57,740 bases of DNA from JASFHF01 sp050123335 (GTDB lineage Bacteria > Pseudomonadota > Gammaproteobacteria > UBA12402), in the NCBI GenBank assembly GCA_050123335.1, contig JASFHH010000007.1, positions 1 through 57,740 on the forward strand. Reading direction: 5' to 3'. Both the position numbers and the translations under genes were made by a program. Under the pieces are notes generated by a model. It saw only the letters and a program-made list of their open reading frames with translations, did not search any database and was not told the DNA's origin. Shown in pieces: positions 1-8,290 of the stretch (position 1 is the first letter of the stretch; each line of letters starts with the position of its first letter).

Positions 1-1379
1 TGTTCAGAATAGTTTTCTAAGCTGGCTGCGTATTGTAAAAGTTTTTTTTCATCAAAATTGTTAGTAGAAATTTTAACAACTTTAGGTTTTCCTTCGGTGA
101 TTGTTCCAGTTTTGTCTAAAACGATAGTGGTTAATTTACAAGTTTGTTGTAACGCATCACCATGTCTAATTAACACACCAAATTCTGCAGCTTTGCCCAT
201 GCCGATTATTACTGAAATAGGTACTGCTAATCCTAAAGCGCAAGGACATGCAATCACTAAGACAGAAGTTGCAGTTAAAATCATATAATTTATTTTTGGT
301 ATTGGACCGAACAATAACCAGATGATTGCAGTAATAATGGCGATAATTAAAATTGCTGGTACAAATATTGCAACCACTTTATCTGCAATACGTGAAATTG
401 GAGGTTTGGTGGTTTGTGCTTGTTGTACTAGTTGAATAATTTGTGCTAATACAGTTTGTTTGCCGATGCGGGTAGCTTTGAAAATAAAACTGCCAGTTTT
501 GTTGATGGTGCTACCGATTACTATATCACCAATTGTTTTTACAACCGGCATTGGTTCACCAGTTAACATTGATTCATCAACAGTGGATTTGCCGGAAGTG
601 ATTTCGCCGTCAACGGCGAATTTTTCTCCAGGACGGACTTTAATTTGATCGCCAATTTGTACTTCTTCGATTGGAATTTTAATTTCTTGATTGTTGCGAA
701 TCACACTTGCAGTTTTACTTTGCAATCCAATTAATCGTTCAATTGCGGCAGAGGTTGTACCGCGTGCGCGAACTTCCAAAGCGCGGCCGATGTCAATAAA
801 GCACAAAATAAAGATTGCGGCTTCAAAGTAAATATGTTTGGCTTCAATTGGTACAATGTTAGGATAAATTACAATACAAATCGAATATATCCAGGCGGCA
901 ATCGTGCTTAACGCAATCAAAGAGTCCATGGTAATATGTTTATGCATTAAATTTATCCAGAAGTTGCGATAAATTTGTTTGCCTGAATAAAGCATCCCTC
1001 CTAAAGTTATCATTCCTAGAATGAACCAAATAATTTGACCAGAAACTTTTGTGACCGGCGGCAAAATATTAAACATACCGAAGATAAAGAGTATGCTGCC
1101 GATAATGCCGGCGGTTATGCCTTTGTAAAGTAACTGTAAAAATTCATTTTCCTCTGGTTGAGCTTGCTGATTTTTGTCGAGTAATGTTGCGCCATAGCCT
1201 GCCTGATTAATAATTTTAATTATTTCTTCAGGGGTTTTGTCAGTGATAATGGTTAAGCTATGTGTTGCAAAGCTTAGTTGGATATTTTTTGCTGGTGCGA
1301 TCTTTTGCAAGGCATGCTCAATAGTTTCGACACAGCCGATACAATGGATGTTGGATAAAGTAAAATGATAAGTTTGCAT
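1..1379 (-). CDS. copA: Copper-translocating P1B-type ATPase (N-terminal part, runs off the window)
   Basis: Predicted inner-membrane Cu(I) export ATPase. About 459 residues are visible on the minus strand, and the C-terminal part (ATP-binding domain and last helices) lies beyond position 1. An N-terminal heavy-metal-associated domain carries the metal-binding pair C13-I-G-C16. A membrane domain follows, with the transport motif CPC at residues 378-380 (in ACPCALG) and the phosphorylation motif DKTGT with Asp422. The CPC motif and the HMA domain are typical of copper/silver ATPases. The start ATG (1377-1379) directly precedes the HMA domain. No copper-responsive operator was recognised upstream. 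Sure of the family; the metal is inferred from CPC. Confidence 0.93.
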   Translation of the reverse strand, partial: MQTYHFTLSNIHCIGCVETIEHALQKIAPAKNIQLSFATHSLTIITDKTPEEIIKIINQAGYGATLLDKNQQAQPEENEFLQLLYKGITAGIIGSILFIFGMFNILPPVTKVSGQIIWFILGMITLGGMLYSGKQIYRNFWINLMHKHITMDSLIALSTIAAWIYSICIVIYPNIVPIEAKHIYFEAAIFILCFIDIGRALEVRARGTTSAAIERLIGLQSKTASVIRNNQEIKIPIEEVQIGDQIKVRPGEKFAVDGEITSGKSTVDESMLTGEPMPVVKTIGDIVIGSTINKTGSFIFKATRIGKQTVLAQIIQLVQQAQTTKPPISRIADKVVAIFVPAILIIAIITAIIWLLFGPIPKINYMILTATSVLVIACPCALGLAVPISVIIGMGKAAEFGVLIRHGDALQQTCKLTTIVLDKTGTITEGKPKVVKISTNNFDEKKLLQYAASLENYSE

Positions 1380-1677
1380 AATTTAACTATAGCGTAGTTT
1401 TTGTTGGTATATCAAGCGTCATTTAATTTTTCCTGGTTTTAGGCGATTATGAGTTTTTGTGTATCTTTTTTCTCCTCCGGGCACCTTCAAAATAATACCA
1501 AGTAACCATCCATGGTGATCTTGCCAGCTCGGCATCCATGTCTCGCGTTCGCCGGGGCAAAGCAATGCTTTGCCTAAGCTGACACCGGCTCACCCATGGG
1601 AGCTAGTCGTCGAAAAAAGACACCCAAAATCTCTTATAATCGCCACGTAAAATTTGAATGAATAGGTGCTGAAATTT
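1380..1677. other. Gene-free stretch with an interspersed repeat
   Basis: About 300 bases between the copper ATPase and the DUF1284 gene with no credible ORF. The middle third is one copy of a ~97-bp dispersed repeat whose second copy is near 56.3 kb. The rest shows nothing recognisable. Confidence 0.6.
1498..1595 (+). repeat. Dispersed repeat, copy 1 (partner at 56244-56340)
   Basis: About 97 bp, roughly 85% identical by eye to 56244-56340, same orientation. Both copies begin CCAAGTAACCATCCATGGTG and contain the small hairpins ACCAT-CC-ATGGT and GGCAAAGCA-AT-GCTTTGCC. No ORF is shared, so this is a non-coding mobile or palindromic repeat rather than a gene fragment. Confidence 0.8.
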
Positions 1678-2226
1678 TTATTTGTTAATAACGTTATTAA
1701 TAATTGGCGCACAAAGATTTGCGTCATACCAGGGGCAATTTTTACATATTTTGTGAAAATCATTTATGGTAAGATGTTGTTTGATTTTGTTTAATAACTC
1801 TTGTTTTGTGATGGTTTGTCCTGGTTTTAATTTTAATAAATTTAGATAGGCTTGATCGAGTGCTGTAACTTTGGTTTCGCGGCTGCATGCATTATTTGTT
1901 TTTTCTGGGCATTTAGCGCAAATATCATCAATGTTTTCAACAATTGTTATTATTGCGCCATCATTAATTGCATCATGAATTTTTTGAAAATTTTCTACAA
2001 ATTTATCATTATAACCTTTACCTTGAAAGCATAGGTTGCAAATTAGGTGGTGTGTCCTTAATACAAGTTTCGCAGTTTGCGAAACTTGTTTCTTGTTCTT
2101 ATCGCCGGCGCGAAATGAATTCGCGCACGGCGACCCAGGGGGAGAACCCCGGTTCTCCCCCTGGGAACCCCCATCGGGTAAGGTGTTTCGCGTGAACGCG
2201 AAATTCGTATTTAATTTCTGCGCCAT
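1678..2226 (-). CDS. DUF1284-family cysteine-rich protein with a repeat-encoded N-terminus
   Basis: From about residue 54 onward the protein matches the DUF1284 pattern: an RTHHLIC start segment, GKGYNDKFVENF, a DDICAKCP cysteine pair and a C-terminal CKNCPWYDANLC motif. The spaced cysteines suggest metal or Fe-S binding; the biochemical role is unknown. The first ~53 residues have no family counterpart and are encoded by a GC-rich cluster of hairpins (2064-2203). The only usable ATG lies inside the 3' end of bioY, overlapping its stop by 16 nt, so translation may be coupled. Insertion of the palindromic cluster probably removed the original start and left an in-frame extension. An alternative is that the gene is no longer properly translated. 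Confidence 0.75.
   Translation of the reverse strand: MAQKLNTNFAFTRNTLPDGGSQGENRGSPPGSPCANSFRAGDKNKKQVSQTAKLVLRTHHLICNLCFQGKGYNDKFVENFQKIHDAINDGAIITIVENIDDICAKCPEKTNNACSRETKVTALDQAYLNLLKLKPGQTITKQELLNKIKQHLTINDFHKICKNCPWYDANLCAPIINNVINK
2064..2203. repeat. Cluster of four hairpins inside a coding region
   Basis: Four inverted repeats lie side by side: 2064-2088 (CAAGTTTCGCA arms), 2108-2126 (GCGCGAA arms), 2134-2165 (15-bp perfect arms CCCAGGGGGAGAACC) and 2186-2203 (TTTCGCG arms). The block is much more GC-rich than its surroundings. It forms the 5' part of the DUF1284 ORF and resembles a palindromic element inserted in frame. Confidence 0.75.
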
Positions 2227-2771
2227 AAAAATGGAGTGATAAAGGTAAAGAATGCAAGTTTACAAATTTCTACTAAGTAGAAGGGCGCTATGCCAAATGT
2301 ATAAGCATGACGCCAGCCTATGAATTTTGCCAGCATCAAATATCCAGGGATAAATAGCGTGATGGTTCCCAAGAGAGCTGCTATGAAGATGGTTATGCGG
2401 TTTTTGGCGAAACCAGATTGCAGCAAATATCCGGCCAAAGCAGCGGCGGGAATAAATCCGAGCAAATATCCACTAGTTGGGCCAAGGAGTATTGGTATTC
2501 CACCGCTGAAATTGGCAAACACCGGCAATCCGCAGGCTCCTTCCGCCAAATAAGCTAAAATTATTTTGATACTCATTTTTGGGCCAAAGGCCATGCCGAT
2601 GAAAATGGCGGCAAAGCTTTGTAGTGTTACTGGCACGGGTTGCAAGGGAATGGTGATTTGTGCGGAGATTGCCATCAATAAAGAGCTCAATAGGATTAAA
2701 GCGCCACTTTTTAAGGTTGACTGTTGTTCAATTTTTGCGCTTAAACGGCTTTTGAATAGTGCTGTATGCAT
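2211..2771 (-). CDS. bioY: Biotin transporter substrate-binding subunit BioY
   Basis: A 186-residue integral membrane protein with about six helices and the BioY signature segments QITIPLQPVPVTLQSFA, GLPVFA and GPTSGYLLGF. BioY is the S component of ECF biotin uptake systems and can act alone or with the EcfA/A'/T energising module, which is not seen here. The start is supported by AAGGAG about 7 nt upstream. It is followed by the DUF1284 ORF, which overlaps its last codons. Presence of an uptake protein suggests partial dependence on external biotin, though biosynthesis genes elsewhere cannot be excluded. Confidence 0.93.
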   Translation of the reverse strand: MHTALFKSRLSAKIEQQSTLKSGALILLSSLLMAISAQITIPLQPVPVTLQSFAAIFIGMAFGPKMSIKIILAYLAEGACGLPVFANFSGGIPILLGPTSGYLLGFIPAAALAGYLLQSGFAKNRITIFIAALLGTITLFIPGYLMLAKFIGWRHAYTFGIAPFYLVEICKLAFFTFITPFLWRRN

Positions 2772-2800
2772 TGCAATATCTCCTTTTAAATAATGGTGAT

Positions 2801-2829
2801 ATAATAATTGCTTCTGTGATGCAAGTCCA
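2801..2829 (-). promoter_or_regulatory. Probable bioY promoter
   Basis: On the minus strand TGGACT, a 17-nt spacer and TATTAT, with a short leader leading to the AAGGAG site of bioY. The -35 is a moderate match. No clear BirA-type operator was recognised. Confidence 0.4.
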
Positions 2830-2882
2830 GTTTGGTTTATGTAAGCAAAATTTAGCGCAACTCAAATCGTTGTGAGTCAAAT

Positions 2883-3190
2883 TTATTTAGAATCATGAAG
2901 AGTTTTCTTCATTCTTTTTGCGACAATTTTGTAAACTTCATTTTTTTCGCGTTTTGCGATGGTGATAACTAAAACGCAAAGTCTATTATCTATGACTTCA
3001 TAGACTAATCGATATCCAGAGGAGCGTAGCTTAATTTTGTATAATGAATTACAACGTGTAACTTATTGGCTTGAATATGTGGATGTTTGAGAATTTTAGC
3101 AAGCTTCTTTTTCAATTGTTGTCGAATGTTATTGTTTAGTTTCTTCCATTCTTTCAAAGCTGTTGGAAGAAATTGTAATTTATAATTTAT
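2883..3190 (-). pseudogene. RelE/StbE-family toxin, frameshifted and missing its ATG
   Basis: Minus-strand translation gives a RelE-type N-terminal half (YKLQFLPTALKEWKKL, then IRQQLKKKLAKIL and HPHIQANKLH) that stops after the motif. The C-terminal half (YKIKLRSSGYRLVYEVID, VITIAKREKNEVYKIV) continues in another frame, with the shift near 3055-3065. The expected start codon position, overlapping the antitoxin's last codons, reads ATA instead of ATG. Two independent lesions indicate a dead toxin. The gene directly follows the antitoxin at 3180-3431, the normal stbD-stbE order. Confidence 0.85.
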
Positions 3191-3431
3191 CTATAGATAT
3201 ATCCACTGCTTTATGTTTTTCCTTTGTGCGTTTTTTGGCAATTTTTGCTAATTCGCAGTCTTCGATTAATTTCAGAATTTCTTCATAAGTATCTGCAGGA
3301 ATTAAATAAGCAATAGGAGTGTTATGACTCAAAATAGCTATAGTTTCGCCTTTTGCTTCTTTAATTAATGCAGATGGCTGTTTTTTAAATTCGGTAATGC
3401 TGGCGGAGAAATTCGCCAAAATAGAGTGCAT
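3180..3431 (-). CDS. StbD/Phd-YefM-type antitoxin
   Basis: An 83-residue antitoxin. The N-terminal region (SASITEFKKQPSALIKEA, then AILSHNTPIAYLIPA) is the Phd/YefM DNA-binding fold as found in StbD/RelB-like proteins. The C-terminal half is charged, as expected for the toxin-neutralising tail. The antitoxin ORF is intact while its partner toxin downstream is frameshifted, a common end state of decaying toxin-antitoxin loci. It may still bind its own operator (see 3451-3464) or protect against related incoming toxins; that is inference. Confidence 0.85.
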   Translation of the reverse strand: MHSILANFSASITEFKKQPSALIKEAKGETIAILSHNTPIAYLIPADTYEEILKLIEDCELAKIAKKRTKEKHKAVDISIDKL

Positions 3432-3450
3432 TTTTTAATCCTCTTTTAGG

Positions 3451-3464
3451 TACTAAATATAGTA
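3451..3464. promoter_or_regulatory. Palindrome, probable antitoxin autoregulatory operator
   Basis: The near-perfect palindrome TACTAAATATAGTA sits 20 nt upstream of the antitoxin start and overlaps its likely -10 region. That is the usual place for Phd/YefM-type autoregulation. Confidence 0.4.
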
Positions 3465-3530
3465 TCATTTTAGGATGATTTTCTTTGTTTGGCAAGTGTT
3501 ACTTGTTAATAAGTTTTCGTAGAAAAATGG

Positions 3531-3559
3531 TTGCATCAAGATGTGGAATTGTATATATT
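3531..3559 (+). promoter_or_regulatory. Probable promoter of the hydrogenase operon
   Basis: TTGCAT (3531-3536), a 17-nt spacer, then TATATT (3554-3559), followed by a ~30-nt leader and AGAGGT before the ATG at 3598. This is a sigma-70-like match placed directly ahead of the first hydrogenase gene. Confidence 0.55.
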
Positions 3560-3597
3560 ACGCCCGTCTATTAACTAATTGAAACATAGAGGTCGCG

Positions 3598-5460
3598 ATG
3601 GAATTAGCAATTTTCTTAATTTTATTTCCCTTGATCCCGGCTGTTTTATTATTGTTCACCAAAAATGATTTCCTCTTAAAGTGGGTCGTAATTATCTCAT
3701 CTGCCGTGATTGCTGCTGCTAGTATATGGTTTGCATTTAATAATATGCATGCTGGAGGTGAATATTCGAATTTTACTGCTGCCTGGGCTAATAATTTAAT
3801 TATTTTAGGTGATATTGTAATAGCTTTAGTATTTCTATATATATGTCGCCGTTTACCCTTTAAGCGTTATTGGATCCCGTTAATGGTGGTAATTCAATAT
3901 GGAGCGGTATTGTTCTATGATTTTATGGGAAAAATTCCGGAGACCACCAAATATTTATATGTCGATAGCTTGTCAGCCATTATGGCTTTGGTGATTGGTA
4001 TTGTTGGTACGTTGATCGCCATTTATACAGTTGGCTATATGAAGCATTATCATAAGAAGCATCCGGAAGTGCCGGACCGTACCAGATTCTTTATTGCCAC
4101 GATTTTTATGTTCTTTTCTGCAATGTTCGGAATTGTGTTTTCTAACAGTATTACCTGGATTTATCTATTTTGGGAAGTCACCACGCTTTGCTCATTTATT
4201 ATGATCAGATATTCTTTAAAGCCGGAAGCAATTCATAATGCTTTTCGGGCTTTGTGGATGTTATTGCTTGGTGGATTAGCTTTTTCGATGGCAATCATTT
4301 ATTTGGCTAATCAAGCCGGTACGATTGAATTGCAACAGCTTCTAACTATGCAGCAATCTTTGGTTTTATTACCAGTATTATTGATTTGTTTTGCTGGGAT
4401 GAACAAGGCTGCGCTTTATCCGTTTGGCAGTTGGTTATTAGGTGCGATGGTAGCGCCAACTCCGTCGTCAGCTTTGCTGCATTCAAGTACCATGGTTAAA
4501 GCTGGTGTTTACATCGTGATGAGATGTGCTCCAATTCTTAAAGGTACAGTTGCTGGTGAGATTGTGGCTTTGATTGGCGGTTTAAGTTTTGTTGCGGCTT
4601 CGGCGTTGGCAATTTCACAAAATGACGGCAAAAGAATTTTAGCTTATTCGACAATTGCTAATTTAGGCTTAATCGTTTTGTGTGCAGGCATTGGTACTAG
4701 CTTTGCTTTATGGGCTGGAGCGTTATTAATTATCTTCCATGCAGTAGCTAAAGCTTTAATGTTCCTTTGTGTTGGCACTGTGGAACATCAAATTGGCAGC
4801 CGTTTTGTCGAAGATATGCAGGGTTTAATTTCTAAAATGCCGTGGGTTACTTTGGCGATGTTAATTGGCATCAGCGGTATGTTTTTAGCACCATTTGGTA
4901 TGTTGATTAGTAAATGGGCGGTGATTGAAGCTCTTGCGCATACAAATCCGATGTTTCCGCCAATTGTAATTTTTGGTGGTTCTTTAATGCTATTTTTCTG
5001 GACGAAATGGATGGGTAAGTTAGTAACAGTTACTTCTCCACAGACTGGTTTTGAAAAAGGTATTGGTATTGAATGGGTTGCATTAGGCGGCTTGTCAATT
5101 TTGACTATAGCTGCTTGTGCATGTTTCCCATTGATTGGTAAATATTGGTTGATACCGCTTTATGGTTGGAATCCAATGATTCATCAGGGGGTTGAAGTGA
5201 CAGTTGGTATCATGTTAGCTTTAATGGTTATTCCTCCGATAACTTTCTTGATTCGTTGGAAAAACTTAGTGCATGTTAAACCATATCTTGCTGGGATTAA
5301 TGTTGATGATCCAGGTAAATTTATGGGTTCTTTAGGTGCACCAAGAGAGTGGTCATTTAGAAATTACTATATTAATAAATTTTTTAGTGAAGCAGTATTA
5401 ATGAAAGGTACAATTTTTGCTTCGATTATCTTATTTATCTTTATGTTTTTTGTGAGGTGA
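3598..5460 (+). CDS. Ech/Coo-type group 4 [NiFe] hydrogenase, large antiporter-like membrane subunit
   Basis: A 620-residue polytopic membrane protein (about 16 helices) of the NuoL/MrpA/EchA family, the ion-translocating subunit of membrane-bound hydrogenases and complex I. The conserved core includes MNKAALYPFGSWLLGAM, APTPSSALLHSSTMVKAGVY and RILAYSTIANLG. These contain the lysines and histidines of the proton path in the family. Length matches EchA (about 640) rather than the much longer CooM. It is the first gene of an operon of six overlapping or closely spaced genes and overlaps the next gene by 4 nt. Predicted role: coupling electron flow at the hydrogenase module to H+ or Na+ movement. 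Confidence 0.92.
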   Translation: MELAIFLILFPLIPAVLLLFTKNDFLLKWVVIISSAVIAAASIWFAFNNMHAGGEYSNFTAAWANNLIILGDIVIALVFLYICRRLPFKRYWIPLMVVIQYGAVLFYDFMGKIPETTKYLYVDSLSAIMALVIGIVGTLIAIYTVGYMKHYHKKHPEVPDRTRFFIATIFMFFSAMFGIVFSNSITWIYLFWEVTTLCSFIMIRYSLKPEAIHNAFRALWMLLLGGLAFSMAIIYLANQAGTIELQQLLTMQQSLVLLPVLLICFAGMNKAALYPFGSWLLGAMVAPTPSSALLHSSTMVKAGVYIVMRCAPILKGTVAGEIVALIGGLSFVAASALAISQNDGKRILAYSTIANLGLIVLCAGIGTSFALWAGALLIIFHAVAKALMFLCVGTVEHQIGSRFVEDMQGLISKMPWVTLAMLIGISGMFLAPFGMLISKWAVIEALAHTNPMFPPIVIFGGSLMLFFWTKWMGKLVTVTSPQTGFEKGIGIEWVALGGLSILTIAACACFPLIGKYWLIPLYGWNPMIHQGVEVTVGIMLALMVIPPITFLIRWKNLVHVKPYLAGINVDDPGKFMGSLGAPREWSFRNYYINKFFSEAVLMKGTIFASIILFIFMFFVR

Positions 5461-6314
5461 TTATGAATTGGATAGTATGGTGTGTTTTATCAATTATTTT
5501 AACACCGGTAATCATCGGATTAATTAGCGGCGTAGATAGGATTTTAACTGCTAAAGTGCAAAGTAGAGTTGGTCCGCCAGTATTGCAGCCTTTTTACGAT
5601 GTATTTAAATTGTTTGGTAAACAAAATCTCGTGGTAAATCGTTTTCATGGGGATTTTGTGTTGAGTTCTTTAGTGTTTACTATAGTAAGTGTCGCATTAT
5701 TTTTTGCTGGACAGAATTTGCTGATTATCATTTTTGCTTTGATTGTTGGTAACGTATTTATTGTGTTAGCAGCATATTGTTGTAATTCACCATATAGTTT
5801 AATTGGTGCGGAAAGAGAACTGTTACAAATGTTGGCGGCTGAACCAATGATTTTATTGGCTGCAGTTGGTCTTTATATGGTAACTAAGAGTTTTGATGTA
5901 TCAACTATAGCAACGACGGGTATTTGTCCGTTTATCTACTTGCCAGGAGTATTTATTGCATTGACTTATGTGTTTACCATAAAACTAAGAAAATCTCCGT
6001 TTGATCTTTCGACTTCGCATCATGCGCATCAGGAATTAGTTAAAGGTTTGTCGACTGAGTTTGCTGGCCCATCGTTGGCATGGTTTGAAATAATTCATTG
6101 GTATGAGACGATGTTGTTGATGGCAATGATGTATTTATTTTTTGCTAATATACCATGGCTTGGTGTGTTGGTAGTTTTAGCAGTTTATTTTATAGAAATA
6201 TTAATTGATAACATTAATGCACGTATTAAGTGGGAATTAATGTTGGCTTCTGCCTGGGTAGTTACTTTATTACTTGGGGTTGGTAATTTAATGGTGTTGT
6301 ACGCCATCCAATAA
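5457..6314 (+). CDS. Ech/Coo-type hydrogenase membrane subunit, NuoH/EchB-like
   Basis: A 285-residue membrane protein with eight or so helices. Family landmarks are GVDRILTAKVQSRVGPPVLQ at the start and AERELLQMLAAEPM plus RKSPFDLSTSHHAHQELV in the loops. These are the NuoH/HycD/EchB charged loops that sit against the catalytic arm. Role: anchors the hydrogenase module to the membrane and forms the coupling interface. The start overlaps the upstream stop by 4 nt; the next gene begins 17 nt after the stop. Confidence 0.92.
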   Translation: MIMNWIVWCVLSIILTPVIIGLISGVDRILTAKVQSRVGPPVLQPFYDVFKLFGKQNLVVNRFHGDFVLSSLVFTIVSVALFFAGQNLLIIIFALIVGNVFIVLAAYCCNSPYSLIGAERELLQMLAAEPMILLAAVGLYMVTKSFDVSTIATTGICPFIYLPGVFIALTYVFTIKLRKSPFDLSTSHHAHQELVKGLSTEFAGPSLAWFEIIHWYETMLLMAMMYLFFANIPWLGVLVVLAVYFIEILIDNINARIKWELMLASAWVVTLLLGVGNLMVLYAIQ

Positions 6315-6331
6315 TTTAAAGAGGAACATAC

Positions 6332-6772
6332 ATGGCAGCAATTAAAAAATCTCCGTGGATTGTACATTACGATGGTTCAAGTTGTAATGGTTGCGATATT
6401 GAAGTGTTAGCGTGTTTGACGCCACGTTTTGATGTGGAACGTTTTGGAATCATTAATGTTGGTAACCCTAAACATGCTGATATTTTGTTGATAACGGGTG
6501 CGGTTAATACCCAAAATCAGGAAGTTGTAAAAAATTTATATGAGCAAATGGGTGAGCCTAAAGTAGTGGTAGCTGTAGGCGCTTGTGCATGCAGCGGGCA
6601 TTTTTTTGCTGAGTGTTATAATACTTTAGGTGGAGTTGATAAGGTTATTCCAGTTGACGTATATGTTCCTGGTTGTGCGGCGCGTCCTGAAGCGATTATA
6701 GATGGAGTAGTAAAAGGTTTGGGCGTGTTGGAAGAGAAGCAAAAAAAACTTAAAGAAAGCAAAAAAGCATAA
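6332..6772 (+). CDS. Group 4 [NiFe] hydrogenase small subunit (EchC/CooL/NuoB-like)
   Basis: A 146-residue soluble subunit carrying the single proximal [4Fe-4S] cluster. The four ligands are visible as C18 and C21 (SSCNGCDIEVLAC), C85 (GACACSG) and C115 (VPGCAARPE). This is the short group 4 form and lacks the extra clusters of uptake-type small subunits. AGAGG precedes the start. It transfers electrons between ferredoxin-type clusters and the NiFe site of the large subunit at 7206-8285. Confidence 0.93.
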   Translation: MAAIKKSPWIVHYDGSSCNGCDIEVLACLTPRFDVERFGIINVGNPKHADILLITGAVNTQNQEVVKNLYEQMGEPKVVVAVGACACSGHFFAECYNTLGGVDKVIPVDVYVPGCAARPEAIIDGVVKGLGVLEEKQKKLKESKKA

Positions 6773-6792
6773 TTTTTTAAGAGGCAAATAAT

Positions 6793-7164
6793 ATGGCTTA
6801 CGAAGAACAGGAAATTGTAACTATTAGTAAAGATGATCTGCCAGAAAGAGTGCAAGCTTTGATGGATGATGGTTGTCGTCTAGTGCAGATTGGCTGCACT
6901 AAATTAGCAGATCATTTTCAGATTGATTATAGTTTTGATAAATATTATGAGTTTCATGATTTGCGGGTTGAATTACCGTTAACCAACCCGGAATTACCAA
7001 GTATTTCGGCAATTTGTTTACCGGCATTTTTATACGAAAATGAAATTCATGATCTTTTTGGAATTAATGTCACGGGCATTAGTATTGATTTTAAGGGCAA
7101 GTTTTATCGTTTAGAAAAAGACGCTCCGTTTAGTTCCGTTGATGAGCAAGGAGACGTTAAATAA
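6793..7164 (+). CDS. Hydrogenase subunit, NuoC/30 kDa-like (EchD/CooU)
   Basis: A 123-residue protein with the signature ENEIHDLFGINVTGI, the counterpart of the ERE-x-x-DLFGI motif in the 30 kDa subunit of complex I and in EchD/CooU. It has no cofactor; it is a structural partner of the large and small subunits. It is shorter than NuoC, as expected for Ech enzymes. An AAGAGG site lies upstream, and it sits in the fourth position of the operon, as in ech/coo operons. Confidence 0.9.
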   Translation: MAYEEQEIVTISKDDLPERVQALMDDGCRLVQIGCTKLADHFQIDYSFDKYYEFHDLRVELPLTNPELPSISAICLPAFLYENEIHDLFGINVTGISIDFKGKFYRLEKDAPFSSVDEQGDVK

Positions 7165-7205
7165 GTGAAATTTATGAGCTAGCTCATAAAAATGAGGAAT
7201 AAAGT

Positions 7206-8285
7206 ATGGCAAAACAAACAGTAATCCCTTTTGGTCCACAGCATCCGGTACTGCCGGAACCAATTCATTTGGATTTGGTTTTAGAAGATGAAACTGTAGT
7301 AGAAGCGATTCCGAATATTGGATTTATTCATCGTGGTCTTGAGTTGCTATGTAAAAAGAAACCGTTTCAGGATATGGTTTTTGTAGCGGAACGTATTTGC
7401 GGTATTTGTAGTTTTATTCATGGTGTTGGTTTTTGCCAAGGCGTAGAAAACATCATGAATCTTGAGGTTCCAAAACGAGCAGAATTATTGCGTGTGTTTT
7501 GGGGAGAACTATCCAGAATACATAGTCATTTGTTATGGCTTGGGCTTGCTGCGGATGCGATTGGTTTTGAAAGTTTATTTATGCATGTGTGGCGGGTGCG
7601 TGAGAGAATTTTAAAGATTTTTGAAGAAACAACTGGTGGCAGAGTAATTTTTGGTGCGTGCCAAGTTGGAGGAACACGCAAAGATATTAGTAATGATGTT
7701 TTGCAACGAATCAATAAAGAATTGGATGACATTGAGGCTGATTATAAAGATTTAGCTGATGTATTTGCGACAGATTATACTATTCGTCATCGTTGGTCAG
7801 ATATTGGACCTTTGTCTGCAGAAGATGCGCATAAATTAGGAGCAGTTGGTCCTACTGTTCGTGGTAGTGGAATTGCGCAAGATTTACGTATGCTGCGTTA
7901 TGGCGGATATGCAGATGTTGATTTTGAACCGGTAATTGAAACAGCTGGTGATTGTTATGCGCGTACTATGGTGCGTGTGCGTGAAGTATTTCAGTCATTT
8001 GATTTAATGCGGCAAGCAATTAGCAAAATGCCTGATGGTGAAGTTGCAGTGAAGGTGAAAGGCTTTCCGGAAGGTGAATTTTTCTCTAGGGTTGAACAGC
8101 CTAGGGGCGAAGTAGTTTATTATATTAGAGGTGACGGAACTCAATTTTTGGATCGATTTAGAATTAGAACGCCGACGTTTGCTAATATTCATCCATTATT
8201 AGCAATGTTAGGAGGGTGTGCCCTCGCTGATGCGCCAGCTATTATTTTGTCAATTGATCCTTGTATTAGTTGTACGGAGAGATAA
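7206..8285 (+). CDS. Group 4 [NiFe] hydrogenase catalytic large subunit (EchE/CooH-like)
   Basis: A 359-residue catalytic subunit. The NiFe ligands are C65 and C68 (ERICGICSF) and C353 and C356 (DPCISCTER). Ending directly at R359 means there is no C-terminal peptide to be cleaved, so no endopeptidase step is expected for this enzyme. This contrasts with the second hydrogenase downstream. The intact CxxC pairs separate it from the related complex I subunit NuoD, which lacks them. GAGGAATAAAGT precedes the ATG. H2 evolution from reduced ferredoxin with ion translocation is the family's usual direction. Confidence 0.94.
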   Translation: MAKQTVIPFGPQHPVLPEPIHLDLVLEDETVVEAIPNIGFIHRGLELLCKKKPFQDMVFVAERICGICSFIHGVGFCQGVENIMNLEVPKRAELLRVFWGELSRIHSHLLWLGLAADAIGFESLFMHVWRVRERILKIFEETTGGRVIFGACQVGGTRKDISNDVLQRINKELDDIEADYKDLADVFATDYTIRHRWSDIGPLSAEDAHKLGAVGPTVRGSGIAQDLRMLRYGGYADVDFEPVIETAGDCYARTMVRVREVFQSFDLMRQAISKMPDGEVAVKVKGFPEGEFFSRVEQPRGEVVYYIRGDGTQFLDRFRIRTPTFANIHPLLAMLGGCALADAPAIILSIDPCISCTER

Positions 8286-8290
8286 TTGTT

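Noticed and set aside
58..648. Plus-strand ORFs of 76 and 62 residues at the left edge
   Set aside because: They are antisense shadows of the copper ATPase, whose CPC and DKTGT motifs are clear on the minus strand.
1852..2239. Three overlapping plus-strand ORFs opposite the DUF1284 gene
   Set aside because: No family similarity; they exist because the palindrome cluster is open in several frames.
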